Below, in pieces: positions 9,150 to 18,936 of a stretch of 64,000 nt of DNA. Origin of the DNA: Mycobacterium sp. IS-1590 (GTDB lineage: Bacteria; Actinomycetota; Actinomycetes; Mycobacteriales; Mycobacteriaceae); the NCBI RefSeq assembly GCF_001500025.1, contig NZ_LQIW01000013.1, forward strand, positions 23,153 through 87,152. The letters are read 5' to 3'. Position 1 is the stretch's first letter; every line of letters begins with the position of its first letter. The notes below the pieces were generated by a model that had not been told where the DNA came from, searched no databases, and was given only the letters and a program-made list of their open reading frames with translations. A program made the translations under genes and the position numbers.

Positions 9150-10245
9150 CTTGACTCTTGCGCCAACGGATTCCGGCTTCCAGAAACCCGTCGAGGTCGC
9201 CGTCGAGCACCGCCGCCGGGTTGCCGACCTCGTACTCGGTGCGCAGATCCTTGACCATCTGGTAGGGGTGCAAAACGTAAGAGCGCATCTGGTTGCCCCA
9301 CGAGCTGCCGCCGTCGCCTTTGAGGGCGTCCATCTCGGCGCGCTCCTCGAGACGCTTACGTTCCAACAACTTCGCCTGTAGGACCCGCATCGCCGAAACC
9401 TTGTTCTGCAGCTGCGACTTCTCGTTCTGGCAGGTCACCACGATACCGGTCGGGATGTGGGTCAGCCGGACCGCCGAGTCGGTGGTGTTGACCGACTGCC
9501 CGCCGGGGCCACTGGACCGGTAGACGTCAACGCGCACATCGCTTTCCGGGATGTCGATGTGGTCGGTGGTCTCCACCACGGGCAGCACTTCGACGTCGGC
9601 GAACGACGTTTGCCTGCGACTCTGGTTGTCGAACGGGCTGATCCGCACGAGCCGATGGGTGCCCTGCTCGACCGACAACGTGCCGTAGGCGAACGGCGCG
9701 TGCACCGCGAACGTCGCGCTCTTGATCCCCGCCTCTTCGGCGTAGGAGATGTCGAACACCTCGACGGGATAGTCGTGCTGTTCGGCCCAGCGGATGTACA
9801 TGCGCATCAACATCTCGGCCCAGTCCGCGGCGTCCACCCCGCCGGCGCCCGATCGGATCGTGACGACGGCCTCGCGCTCGTCGTACTCGCCGGAGAGCAG
9901 GGTGCGGACCTCCATCGCCTCGATGTCCTCGCGCAACTTCGCCCGCTCGGCGTCGGCTTCGGCGAGCTCTTCCTCGCTGCCGTCCTCGGCGGCCAGCTCG
10001 TACATCACCGGCAGATCGTCGAGGCGCTGCCGGAGTTCCTCGACGCGTCGCAGCTCCCCCTGGGTGTGCGACAGCTCGCTGGTGACCTTCTGAGCGCGCA
10101 CCTGGTCGTCCCACAGGTTCGGGTCGGAGGCCTCGTGCTCGAGCTTCTCGATGCGACCGCGGAGGCCTTCGACGTCGAGCACCCGCTCCACCGTCGTGAG
10201 GGTGGAGTCGAGGGCAGCGAGGTCGGCTTGACGGTCAGGATCCAC
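9139..10245 (-). CDS. prfB: Peptide chain release factor 2
   Basis: 368 aa. The decoding tripeptide SPF is in [15 protein letters not shown] and the catalytic GGQ is at residues 248-250 ([20 protein letters not shown]). RF2 recognises UGA and UAA and triggers release of the peptide. The frame is continuous from MDPDRQAD, so the programmed +1 frameshift known from E. coli prfB is absent. It is the first gene of the leftward cluster, divergent from fprA. Confidence 0.97.
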   Translation of the reverse strand: MDPDRQADLAALDSTLTTVERVLDVEGLRGRIEKLEHEASDPNLWDDQVRAQKVTSELSHTQGELRRVEELRQRLDDLPVMYELAAEDGSEEELAEADAERAKLREDIEAMEVRTLLSGEYDEREAVVTIRSGAGGVDAADWAEMLMRMYIRWAEQHDYPVEVFDISYAEEAGIKSATFAVHAPFAYGTLSVEQGTHRLVRISPFDNQSRRQTSFADVEVLPVVETTDHIDIPESDVRVDVYRSSGPGGQSVNTTDSAVRLTHIPTGIVVTCQNEKSQLQNKVSAMRVLQAKLLERKRLEERAEMDALKGDGGSSWGNQMRSYVLHPYQMVKDLRTEYEVGNPAAVLDGDLDGFLEAGIRWRKSQDDG

Positions 10246-10318
10246 GGGAGTTCAGGTTACCCGTGGGCCGATACGCGCCGGTTCTCGCGACTGGCGGCAC
10301 CGAGAGCGGTCCGCGTTC

Positions 10319-10324
10319 TAGCAT
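10319..10324 (+). promoter_or_regulatory. Candidate -10 element of fprA
   Basis: TAGCAT fits the mycobacterial TANNNT -10 consensus and would give a leader of about 75 bases before the fprA ATG. Seen by eye only. Confidence 0.35.
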
Positions 10325-10408
10325 CGGATGGGTAACCAGCCGGCCCCGACGCGACAGCCCCTTGCGCGAGGCCGGGCAGCGATGAGGAAGCTTCGACAAA
10401 AGGTGTCC

Positions 10409-11773
10409 ATGCGCCCCTACCATGTGGCGATCGTCGGCTCAGGGCCTTCGGGTTACTTTGCCGCGGCGTCGTTACTCAAGTTCGCCGATTCCCAAGACGA
10501 CTCCGACGTACGCGTCGACATGCTCGAGATGTTGCCGACCCCCTGGGGTCTGGTGCGCTCGGGTGTGGCGCCCGACCATCCGAAGATCAAGTCGATCAGC
10601 GCCCAGTTCGAGAAGACAGCGTTGGATCCGCGATTCCGCTTCTTCGGCAACGTCGCGGTCGGCGAGCACGTCCACCCGGCCGAGTTAGCCGAACAGTACG
10701 ACGCGGTGATCTACGCCGTCGGCGCACAGTCGGACCGAGCGCTGGGGATCCCCGGTGAGGACCTGCCCGGCAGCGTCGCCGCCGTCGATTTCGTCGGCTG
10801 GTACAACGCCCACCCGCACTTCGAGGAGATCGCACCGGACATCTCCAGCGGTCGAGCCGTCGTGATCGGCAACGGCAACGTCGCGCTGGACGTAGCGCGG
10901 ATCCTGGTCACCGATCCTGACGTGCTGGGTGCGACCGACATCGCCGACCACGCGTTGAAGTCACTGCACGACCGCGGGGTGGAGGAGGTGCTCGTCGTCG
11001 GCAGACGCGGACCGTTGCAGGCGCCGTTCACCACGTTGGAGCTGCGCGAGCTCGGGCACCTCGAGGGGCTCGGTGACGTCGACGTCATCATCGATCCCGC
11101 CGACTTCGCCGATATCACCGATGACGATCTCGAGGCGGCGGGCAAGACCGTGCGCAACAACATCAAGGTGTTGCGCGGCTACGGCGAACAGACGCCGAAG
11201 AACGCCAAGCGGCGCATCGTCTTCCGATTCCGCACCTCCCCGATCGAGATCAAAGGGAACGGCCGCGTCGAATCCATCGTGCTCGGCCGCAACGAGCTGG
11301 TCGAGGAGAACGGCCGCATCGTGGCCAAGGACACCGGTGAACGCGAGGAGGTGCCTGCCCAGCTGGTGGTGCGCGCCGTCGGCTATCGCGGTGTGCCGAC
11401 GCCCGGCCTGCCCTTCGACGAGCGCAGCGGCACGATCCCGCACACCCACGGGCGTGTCGAAGGCAGCCGCAACGAGTACGTCGTCGGTTGGATCAAGCGC
11501 GGGCCGACGGGCGTCATCGGCAGCAACAAGAGCGATTCGCAGGAGACCGTCGACACGCTGATCGCCGACCTGGCCGGCGCGCAGCTGTCCGATTTCGATG
11601 AGGACCATCCGCGGCGGTTGGCCGAATGGTTGGTCGAGCGGCAGCCAAAGGTCGTCACCGACGACCACTGGCGGCTGATCGACGAGTACGAGCGGTCAGC
11701 GGGTGAACCGCACGGACGACCGCGGGTGAAGCTGACCACCGTGGCCGAGATGCTGAAGATCGGGCACGGCTGA
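10409..11773 (+). CDS. fprA: NADPH-ferredoxin reductase FprA
   Basis: 454 aa beginning MRPYHVAIVGSGPSGYFAAA. The FAD-binding GxGxxG is at 9-14, MLPTPWGLVRSGVAPDHPKIK follows as in adrenodoxin reductases, and the NADP motif GNGNVALDVAR comes after residue 150. The C-terminal GWIKRGPTGVIGSNK is typical. FprA passes electrons from NADPH to ferredoxins serving P450s. The frame opens 27 codons earlier, but ATG 10409 matches the N-terminus remembered for M. tuberculosis FprA and has AAGG upstream. Confidence 0.97.
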   Translation: MRPYHVAIVGSGPSGYFAAASLLKFADSQDDSDVRVDMLEMLPTPWGLVRSGVAPDHPKIKSISAQFEKTALDPRFRFFGNVAVGEHVHPAELAEQYDAVIYAVGAQSDRALGIPGEDLPGSVAAVDFVGWYNAHPHFEEIAPDISSGRAVVIGNGNVALDVARILVTDPDVLGATDIADHALKSLHDRGVEEVLVVGRRGPLQAPFTTLELRELGHLEGLGDVDVIIDPADFADITDDDLEAAGKTVRNNIKVLRGYGEQTPKNAKRRIVFRFRTSPIEIKGNGRVESIVLGRNELVEENGRIVAKDTGEREEVPAQLVVRAVGYRGVPTPGLPFDERSGTIPHTHGRVEGSRNEYVVGWIKRGPTGVIGSNKSDSQETVDTLIADLAGAQLSDFDEDHPRRLAEWLVERQPKVVTDDHWRLIDEYERSAGEPHGRPRVKLTTVAEMLKIGHG

Positions 11774-11789
11774 GCTTCGGCTCGTTTTT

Positions 11790-11812
11790 GCGCCGAGGGT
11801 TGTGGTCGGCGC
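11790..11812. terminator. Hairpin between convergent fprA and 11827 gene
   Basis: GCGCCGA (11790-11796) and TCGGCGC (11806-11812) form a perfect 7-bp stem with a 9-base loop, preceded by a T run (11784-11789). On the minus strand an A-rich stretch therefore follows the stem. Probably a terminator for one or both convergent genes. Confidence 0.5.
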
Positions 11813-11826
11813 GAATCGACGAAACT

Positions 11827-12195
11827 TCAGGAGTACGGCGGCGGCGCGGGCGGCGGCATTGCGCCCGGTGGTGGGGCCTGCGGCGCGAATCGCCAGTTGT
11901 CCGGGTTTTTCGGCGAGTAGACGACGGGAAACAGTTGGCCCATCGTCGGCCAGTTGTCGACGTCGACCTCGAGCCGCTGGTACACGACATGCTCGTTGAC
12001 CGTGGGCCCGTTGATGACTCCGGTGATCGTGACGTACTGCGGGCCGGTGACGTCGGTCGGGCGCGGGCTGACGCCGGTGACCAGCAGTTGACCCGCCGGC
12101 CAGTCAGTCGGGGTACCGCGACGGCGCATCAGCATCGGTCGGGCCAGCAGCACCAGCGCACCGACCAGCAGCAGTATCACCGCGAATTCCCACAT
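11827..12195 (-). CDS. Small membrane-anchored protein of unknown function
   Basis: 122 aa. One N-terminal helix ([20 protein letters not shown]), a short basic turn, then a domain of about 70 residues ([20 protein letters not shown] onward, rich in beta-type sequence) and a Pro/Ala-rich tail ending PPPYS. Not recognised as a named family; it looks like one of the conserved mycobacterial membrane proteins. It starts 23 bases from the divergent hisN-like gene, and TACCAT sits 6 bases before its ATG, suggesting a leaderless mRNA. Confidence 0.75.
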   Translation of the reverse strand: MWEFAVILLLVGALVLLARPMLMRRRGTPTDWPAGQLLVTGVSPRPTDVTGPQYVTITGVINGPTVNEHVVYQRLEVDVDNWPTMGQLFPVVYSPKNPDNWRFAPQAPPPGAMPPPAPPPYS

Positions 12196-12201
12196 CCCGA
12201 C

Positions 12202-12211
12202 ATGGTAGGAC
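12202..12211. promoter_or_regulatory. Overlapping divergent -10 elements
   Basis: On the minus strand TACCAT (12207-12202) is 6 bases from the ATG at 12195. On the plus strand TAGGAC (12206-12211), a poorer match, is 7 bases from the ATG at 12219. Both starts would then be leaderless and the two polymerases would compete for the same DNA. Confidence 0.45.
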
Positions 12212-12218
12212 GACAGGC

Positions 12219-13013
12219 ATGAATCCCGAGGCGGACGACCTCACGCTGGCACTCTCATTGGCCGACGAGGCCGATGCCCGGACCATGGCCCGCTTCGGCG
12301 CCGTCGACCTCGTCGTCGAGACCAAACCCGACCTGACCCCGGCCACCGACGCCGACCTCGACGTGGAATCGATGATCCGGAAACGACTCGCCGAACAGCG
12401 CCCGGACGATTCGGTGTTCGGCGAGGAGTTCGGCGGCACCCAGGAGTTCGGGGGCCGACAGTGGATCGTCGACCCGATCGACGGCACCAAGAACTTCGTC
12501 CGCGGGGTGCCGGTGTGGGCGACGCTGATCGCGCTGTTGCACGACGGCATACCCGTGCTCGGCGTGGTGAGCGCACCCGCGCTGCACCGGCGGTGGTGGG
12601 CGGTGACCGGACGCGGTGCGTACGCGAAGGTGTCCGGGCAAGACGAGCGACGACTGAGCGTGTCGAAGGTCGACGAGCTCGGCGCGGCGAGCCTGGCGTT
12701 CTCCAGCCTTTCGGGGTGGGCCGACCGCGGCATCCGCGACCGGTTCGTGGCGCTGACCGATGCGGTGTGGCGGGTGCGCGGATACGGCGACTTCTACAAC
12801 TACTGCCTCGTCGCGGAGGGCGCCGTCGACATCGCGATGGAGCCGGAAGTCTCGACGTGGGACCTGGCGCCGCTCGACATCCTGGTGCGCGAGGCCGGCG
12901 GCCGCTTCACCAACCTCGCAGGTGAGGCCGGACCGCACGGCGGTAGCGCGGTCGCGACCAACGGGCTGCTGCACGACGTGGTGCTGCGCAGCCTGTCGGC
13001 ACCCGGGCTGTGA
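12219..13013 (+). CDS. hisN: Inositol monophosphatase-fold phosphatase, probable histidinol-phosphatase
   Basis: 264 aa. Metal-binding motifs are EE at 69-70 (FGEEFGG), [10 protein letters not shown] (D85 and D88) and [15 protein letters not shown] near residue 215. This is the Mg-dependent IMPase/FBPase superfamily. The order with fadE24-fadE23 matches Rv3137, reported as the histidinol-phosphate phosphatase of histidine synthesis; a general inositol-phosphatase role is the alternative. It is separated from fadE24 by 96 bases containing direct repeats. Confidence 0.85.
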   Translation: MNPEADDLTLALSLADEADARTMARFGAVDLVVETKPDLTPATDADLDVESMIRKRLAEQRPDDSVFGEEFGGTQEFGGRQWIVDPIDGTKNFVRGVPVWATLIALLHDGIPVLGVVSAPALHRRWWAVTGRGAYAKVSGQDERRLSVSKVDELGAASLAFSSLSGWADRGIRDRFVALTDAVWRVRGYGDFYNYCLVAEGAVDIAMEPEVSTWDLAPLDILVREAGGRFTNLAGEAGPHGGSAVATNGLLHDVVLRSLSAPGL

Positions 13014-13034
13014 GTTCGACAACAACTTACCGAT

Positions 13035-13070
13035 GAGTCAGTTCGGATACCTTACTCTGGAGTCAGTTCG
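13035..13070. repeat. Direct repeat in the fadE24 promoter region
   Basis: GAGTCAGTTCG occurs at 13035-13045 and 13060-13070, 25 bases apart, 40-75 bases before the fadE24 ATG. A related GAGTTCGG follows at 13073. The roughly two-turn spacing suits a regulator binding twice on one face of the DNA. Confidence 0.5.
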
Positions 13071-13109
13071 ACGAGTTCGGACGTCACCAATCAAAGCGAG
13101 GCAGTCGAA

Positions 13110-14501
13110 ATGAGCAAGAACCTGCCGTCGAAAAACGGATCCAAGTCGAAGCGAAGCGACAAAGAGAGCGCCGTCGGCCTGAAGAAGCACAAGCGTTCCG
13201 CGACCGATCTCGGACTCGCGCTGATCACTCCCCTGGTCGGGCAGGAATTCCTGGACCGCCACCACCTGCGCGATCCGCTCAACCGTGGGTTGAAGTACGG
13301 CGTCAAGCAGGTGTTCTCGTTCGCGGGCGCGGCCGGCAGGCAGTTCAAACGCGTCTCGGGCAACCAGAGCGGGCCGACGCGGCTGAAGAAGAGCGGTTCG
13401 GATTACTTCGACCTCACCCCTGACGACGAACAGCAGATGATCGTCGAGACGGTCAGCGAGTTCGCCGAGGAGATCATCCGCCCCGCGGCACGCGAAGCCG
13501 ACGAGGCCGCCGACTACCCCGTCGACCTCGTCGCGAAGGCATCCGAACTCGGCATCACCGCGATCAACGTGCCCGAGGACTTCGAGGGGATCGCCGCGCA
13601 CCGCGCAGCCGTGACCAACGTGCTGGTCGCCGAGGCGCTGGCATACGGCGACATGGGCCTGGCGCTGCCCATCCTGGCTCCTGCGGGTGTCGCGTCGGCG
13701 CTCACGCACTGGGGCAGCGCCGACCAGCAGGCCACCTACCTCAAAGAGTTTGCGGGCGAGAACGTTCCGCAGTCCTGCGTGGCGATTGCCGAACCGCGAG
13801 CGCTGTTCGATCCCACCGCCTTGAAGACCACCGCGGTCCGGACCCCGAGCGGTTACCGCCTCGACGGGGTCAAGTCGCTTGTGCCGGCCGCCGCGAACGC
13901 CGAACTGTTCATCGTCGGGGCCCAACTCAACGGCAAGCCGGCGCTGTTCATCGTCGAATCGGGGTCGAAGGGTCTGCGCATCACGCCCGACCCGGGTATG
14001 GGCATCCGTGGAGCGGCGATCGGCCAGGTCGCACTCGACGGGGTCACCGTGCCGCTGTCGGCGCGCCTCGGCGAGGACGGCGCAAGCGACGAGGACTATT
14101 CGGAGGCACTCGCGCTGTCGCGGCTCGGCTGGGCCGCACTTGCCGTCGGCACCGCCCACGCGGTGCTCGACTACGTCGTTCCATATGTCAAGGAGCGCCG
14201 CGCATTCGGTGAACCGATCGCGCACCGTCAGGCGGTCGCGTTCATGTGCGCCAACATGGCGATCGAGTTCGACGGTCTGCGCTTGATCACCTGGCGCGGC
14301 GCGTCACGGGCTGATCAGGGTCTGCCGTTCGCCCGCGAGGCCGCGCTGGCCAAACGGTTGGGCACCGACAAGGGCATGCAGATCGGCCTGGACGGCGTGC
14401 AGCTGCTCGGCGGCCACGGCTACACCAAGGAACATCCCGTCGAGCGCTGGTACCGCGATCTGCGCGCCATCGGCGTCGCCGAGGGCGTCGTCGTCATCTG
14501 A
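13110..14501 (+). CDS. fadE24: Acyl-CoA dehydrogenase FadE24
   Basis: 463 aa. A basic N-terminal tail (MSKNLPSKNGSKSKRSDKES) precedes the mycobacterial FadE24 opening HKRSATDLGLALITPL. The ACAD domain follows (EFAEEIIRPAAREADEAADY, FMCANMAIEFDGLRLITWRG, GVQLLGGHGYTKEHPVERWYRD). FAD-dependent alpha,beta-dehydrogenation of an acyl-CoA, chain specificity unknown. Paired with fadE23, 35 bases downstream; the two probably act as a heteromer as several mycobacterial FadE pairs do (inference). In M. tuberculosis this pair is known as isoniazid-inducible. Confidence 0.93.
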   Translation: MSKNLPSKNGSKSKRSDKESAVGLKKHKRSATDLGLALITPLVGQEFLDRHHLRDPLNRGLKYGVKQVFSFAGAAGRQFKRVSGNQSGPTRLKKSGSDYFDLTPDDEQQMIVETVSEFAEEIIRPAAREADEAADYPVDLVAKASELGITAINVPEDFEGIAAHRAAVTNVLVAEALAYGDMGLALPILAPAGVASALTHWGSADQQATYLKEFAGENVPQSCVAIAEPRALFDPTALKTTAVRTPSGYRLDGVKSLVPAAANAELFIVGAQLNGKPALFIVESGSKGLRITPDPGMGIRGAAIGQVALDGVTVPLSARLGEDGASDEDYSEALALSRLGWAALAVGTAHAVLDYVVPYVKERRAFGEPIAHRQAVAFMCANMAIEFDGLRLITWRGASRADQGLPFAREAALAKRLGTDKGMQIGLDGVQLLGGHGYTKEHPVERWYRDLRAIGVAEGVVVI

Positions 14502-14536
14502 GTCATCATCTGAGACTCACGAGCGAAAGTCGAACC

Positions 14537-15751
14537 ATGGCAATCAATCTGGAACTGCCGCGAAAGCTCGAGGCGGTCATCGAGAAGGCCCATCAGGGGG
14601 CCGCGGAGATGTTGCGTCCGGTCTCCCGCAAGTGGGATCTGCGCGAGCACGAATACCCGGTCGAGCTGGACACCCTGGCCACCCTCTTCGAGGGCATCCA
14701 GGACGCGAAGGCGTTCGCGTTCGCGGGCGCCGAGGCGTTCGCGGGCGGTGACGAGCCCAGGGACGCCAACCACAACGGCGCGAACATGTCAGCAGTGCTC
14801 AACGTGATGGAGATCAGTTGGGGTGACGTGGCTTTGATGCTGTCGGTGCCTCGTCAGGGGCTCGGCAACGCGGCGATCTCCAGCGTGGCCACCCCCGAAC
14901 AGCTCGAGCGACTCGGCAAGGACGTGTGGGCCGCGATGGCGATCACCGAGCCGGACTTCGGCTCGGATTCGGCGGCGGTGTCGACGACGGCCCGGCTTGA
15001 CGGCGACGAGTACGTGATCAACGGCGAGAAGATCTTCGTCACGGCCGGCTCCCGGGCCACCCACATCGTGGTGTGGGCGACACTGGACAAGTCGCTGGGC
15101 CGCGCGGCCATCAAGTCGTTCATCGTTCCGCGCGAGCATCCCGGTGTGACAGTCGAGCGACTCGAGGACAAGCTCGGCATCAAGGCCTCCGACACCGCGG
15201 TGATCCGGTTCGACGACGTCCGCATCCCCAAAGACAACCTGTTGGGCAGCCCGGAGATTCACGTCGAGAAGGGTTTTGCCGGGGTCATGGAGACCTTCGA
15301 CAACACCCGGCCCGTCGTCGCCGCCATGGCTGTGGGCATCGCGCGCGCCGCCCTCGAGGAGGTGCGCAAGATCCTCACCGAGGCCGGCATCGAGATCTCC
15401 TACGACAAGCCCTCGCACGCGCAGAGCGCACCCGCAGCGGAGTTCCTGCGAATGGAATCCGAATGGGAGGCGGCGTATCTGCTGATGGTCCGCTCGGCGT
15501 GGCAGGCCGACAACGACATTCCGAACTCCAAGGAAGCGTCGATGGGCAAGGCGAAGGCCGGTCGGGTGGCCAGCGACATCACCCTGAAGGCAGTCGAATT
15601 GGCCGGCACCGTCGGGTACTCGGAGGTCACGCTGCTGGAGAAGTGGGCGCGCGACAGCAAGATCCTCGACATCTTCGAGGGCACCCAGCAGATCCAACTG
15701 CTGGTGGTCGCGCGCCGGTTGCTCGGTCTGTCGTCGGCCGAGCTGAAGTAA
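14537..15751 (+). CDS. fadE23: Acyl-CoA dehydrogenase FadE23
   Basis: 404 aa starting MAINLELPRKLEAVIEKAHQ. Substrate/FAD motifs are AMAITEPDFGSDSAAVSTTA and FVTAGSRATHIVVWAT; the C-terminus has EKWARDSKILDIFEGTQQIQLLVVARRLLG, in which E of FEGTQ occupies the usual catalytic-base neighbourhood. Partner of FadE24 in fatty-acid or sterol-side-chain beta-oxidation. Ends at a convergent hairpin with the minus-strand acuI-like gene. Confidence 0.93.
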   Translation: MAINLELPRKLEAVIEKAHQGAAEMLRPVSRKWDLREHEYPVELDTLATLFEGIQDAKAFAFAGAEAFAGGDEPRDANHNGANMSAVLNVMEISWGDVALMLSVPRQGLGNAAISSVATPEQLERLGKDVWAAMAITEPDFGSDSAAVSTTARLDGDEYVINGEKIFVTAGSRATHIVVWATLDKSLGRAAIKSFIVPREHPGVTVERLEDKLGIKASDTAVIRFDDVRIPKDNLLGSPEIHVEKGFAGVMETFDNTRPVVAAMAVGIARAALEEVRKILTEAGIEISYDKPSHAQSAPAAEFLRMESEWEAAYLLMVRSAWQADNDIPNSKEASMGKAKAGRVASDITLKAVELAGTVGYSEVTLLEKWARDSKILDIFEGTQQIQLLVVARRLLGLSSAELK

Positions 15752-15758
15752 TCTCGGC

Positions 15759-15815
15759 CCGGTCGTGAATCTGATGACGCAAATCGCCGAAAAGCGGCGC
15801 TGAATTCACAACCGG
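15759..15815. terminator. Nested hairpin between convergent fadE23 and acuI-like gene
   Basis: Outer arms 15759-15770 and 15804-15815 match at 11 of 12 bases (CCGGTCGTGAAT against ATTCACAACCGG). An inner CGCCG-aaaag-CGGCG hairpin sits at 15785-15799. No long T tract follows on either strand, but the place between two convergent stops favours a bidirectional terminator. Confidence 0.55.
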
Positions 15816-15828
15816 CGGCTTGATCGAC

Positions 15829-16836
15829 CTAGAAGCCGTCGTGCACGACCACCCGGGTGCGGCCGGTGACGCCGCCGCCGATGATCGCGCGCAAGGTGTG
15901 CGGCGCCTCCAGAATCGTGACGTCCTTCGTGATGTCGCTGAGATGCTTCGGCTTGAGCCCGCCCTCGATCTGCCTCCAGATCTCGCGGCGCGGCCCGATC
16001 GCGAGCTGAACGGAGTCGATTCCGGCGAGGGTGACGCCGCGCAGGATGAACGGCATCACCGTCGTAGGGAGGTCGGGCGACCTCGCCAACCCCGAAACCG
16101 CTGCCACGCCAGCGTATTTGAGGGTGCTCAGCGTGTAAGCGAGGGTGTCGCCGCCGACGCTGTCGACGACGGCGGCCCACTTCGACTTGCCGAGCGGGCG
16201 GACCTTCTCCCCTTCCTCGGGGACGCGTCCGATCACCTGGTAGGCGCCCAGGCCCATGAGATAGTCGTGCGCCTCGGCCTTGCCGGTGGATGCGATCACC
16301 TCGTAGCCCAGACCGGCCAGCAGGTCCACACTGATGCTGCCGACACCACCGGTGGCACCGGTGACCAGTACGGGCCCGTCCTGCGGGCGCACACCGTGCG
16401 CGCGGATCGCGTTGACGCTCATGGCCGCGGTGAAGCCGGCGGTCCCGATCGCGGCGGCCTCCCCCGTCGTCAACCCGTCGAGCTTGACCAGATAGTCGGC
16501 CGGGAAGCGGGCGGTGTCGGCGTATCCGCCGTGCCTGCCGGTTCCGATGTCGTAGCCGTGGGCGACGACCCGGTCACCGACGGCGAACTCCGATGACGAC
16601 GACGCCGTGACCGTGCCGGCCGCGTCGATGCCCGGGATGAGCGGATACGACCGGGCCACACCGCCTTTGGGCGTCACGGCGAGGGCGTCCTTGTAGTTGA
16701 TCCCCGAATACTCGACGGAGATCGTGACCTCACCCTCCGGCAGGAAGGTGTCGTCGACGACTTCGTGTCGGAGGTCGATGTCCCCTTGCGCGTCCTGATG
16801 TGCGACCAAGGCGTTGACTGCGCTCACGACGCCCAT
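15829..16836 (-). CDS. Zinc-free quinone oxidoreductase, YhdH/AcuI acrylyl-CoA reductase type
   Basis: 335 aa MDR-family protein without catalytic zinc Cys. YSGINYKDALAVTPKGGVARSYPLIPGIDAAG is characteristic of the YhdH/AcuI subfamily, GDRVVAHGYDIGTGRHGGYA follows, and the NADPH Rossmann motif is VLVTGATGGVGSISVDLL. Characterised members reduce acrylyl-CoA to propionyl-CoA, detoxifying a reactive intermediate. In M. tuberculosis fadB4 follows fadE23; here this gene takes that place in opposite orientation and the FadB4 homologue is at 57.7 kb. Confidence 0.85.
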   Translation of the reverse strand: MGVVSAVNALVAHQDAQGDIDLRHEVVDDTFLPEGEVTISVEYSGINYKDALAVTPKGGVARSYPLIPGIDAAGTVTASSSSEFAVGDRVVAHGYDIGTGRHGGYADTARFPADYLVKLDGLTTGEAAAIGTAGFTAAMSVNAIRAHGVRPQDGPVLVTGATGGVGSISVDLLAGLGYEVIASTGKAEAHDYLMGLGAYQVIGRVPEEGEKVRPLGKSKWAAVVDSVGGDTLAYTLSTLKYAGVAAVSGLARSPDLPTTVMPFILRGVTLAGIDSVQLAIGPRREIWRQIEGGLKPKHLSDITKDVTILEAPHTLRAIIGGGVTGRTRVVVHDGF

Positions 16837-16874
16837 TGTTCACCTGGGCCCACGCGGAAGCCGGGGAACGCAAA

Positions 16875-16905
16875 AGTCCCCGGACGCGCGCGGCGCCCGG
16901 GGACT
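16875..16905 (-). terminator. Rho-independent terminator of the antigen 85 gene
   Basis: AGTCCCCGG (16875-16883) pairs perfectly with CCGGGGACT (16897-16905) around a GC-rich loop. On the minus strand the stem is followed by TTTTG. It lies 12 bases after the antigen 85 stop. Confidence 0.85.
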
Positions 16906-16916
16906 CCTGACGTGCC

Positions 16917-18756
<1,840 letters not shown>

Positions 18757-18761
<5 letters not shown>

Positions 18762-18792
18762 TCCGCGCCCTCTCGGTAGTTCGCGCACCCTC
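18757..18792. repeat. Imperfect 18-bp tandem repeat over the tetR stop
   Basis: GGTAGTCCGCGCCCTCTC and GGTAGTTCGCGCACCCTC are adjacent and agree at 15 of 18 positions. The TAG stop of the TetR gene is in the first copy. Confidence 0.55.
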
Positions 18793-18905
18793 GGCGCGGA
18801 CGAGCGTCCGCTTGGGGTCGGAATCCGGCGGCGAGTCGGGTACAGACACGGTCGCTCGGCGTTCAAGGGTGCGGCCGCGGCCGACGAGACTTTCCATACA
18901 ACTTT

Positions 18906-18923
18906 CCATACAAAAAAGTATGG
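18906..18923. promoter_or_regulatory. Palindromic operator over the monooxygenase promoter
   Basis: CCATAC-aaaaaa-GTATGG is a perfect 6+6 palindrome, with an extra TTTCCATAC copy just upstream (18891-18899). It overlaps a TATGGT -10 candidate (18919-18924), 12 bases before the ATG at 18937. A bound repressor would cover the promoter; the nearby TetR (18204) is the likely binder. Confidence 0.6.
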
Positions 18924-18936
18924 TAGCGTTCGGGCC

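Noticed and set aside
9139..10245. Programmed frameshift in prfB
   Set aside because: The frame is open from the start to the GGQ domain without the CUU-UGA slip site.
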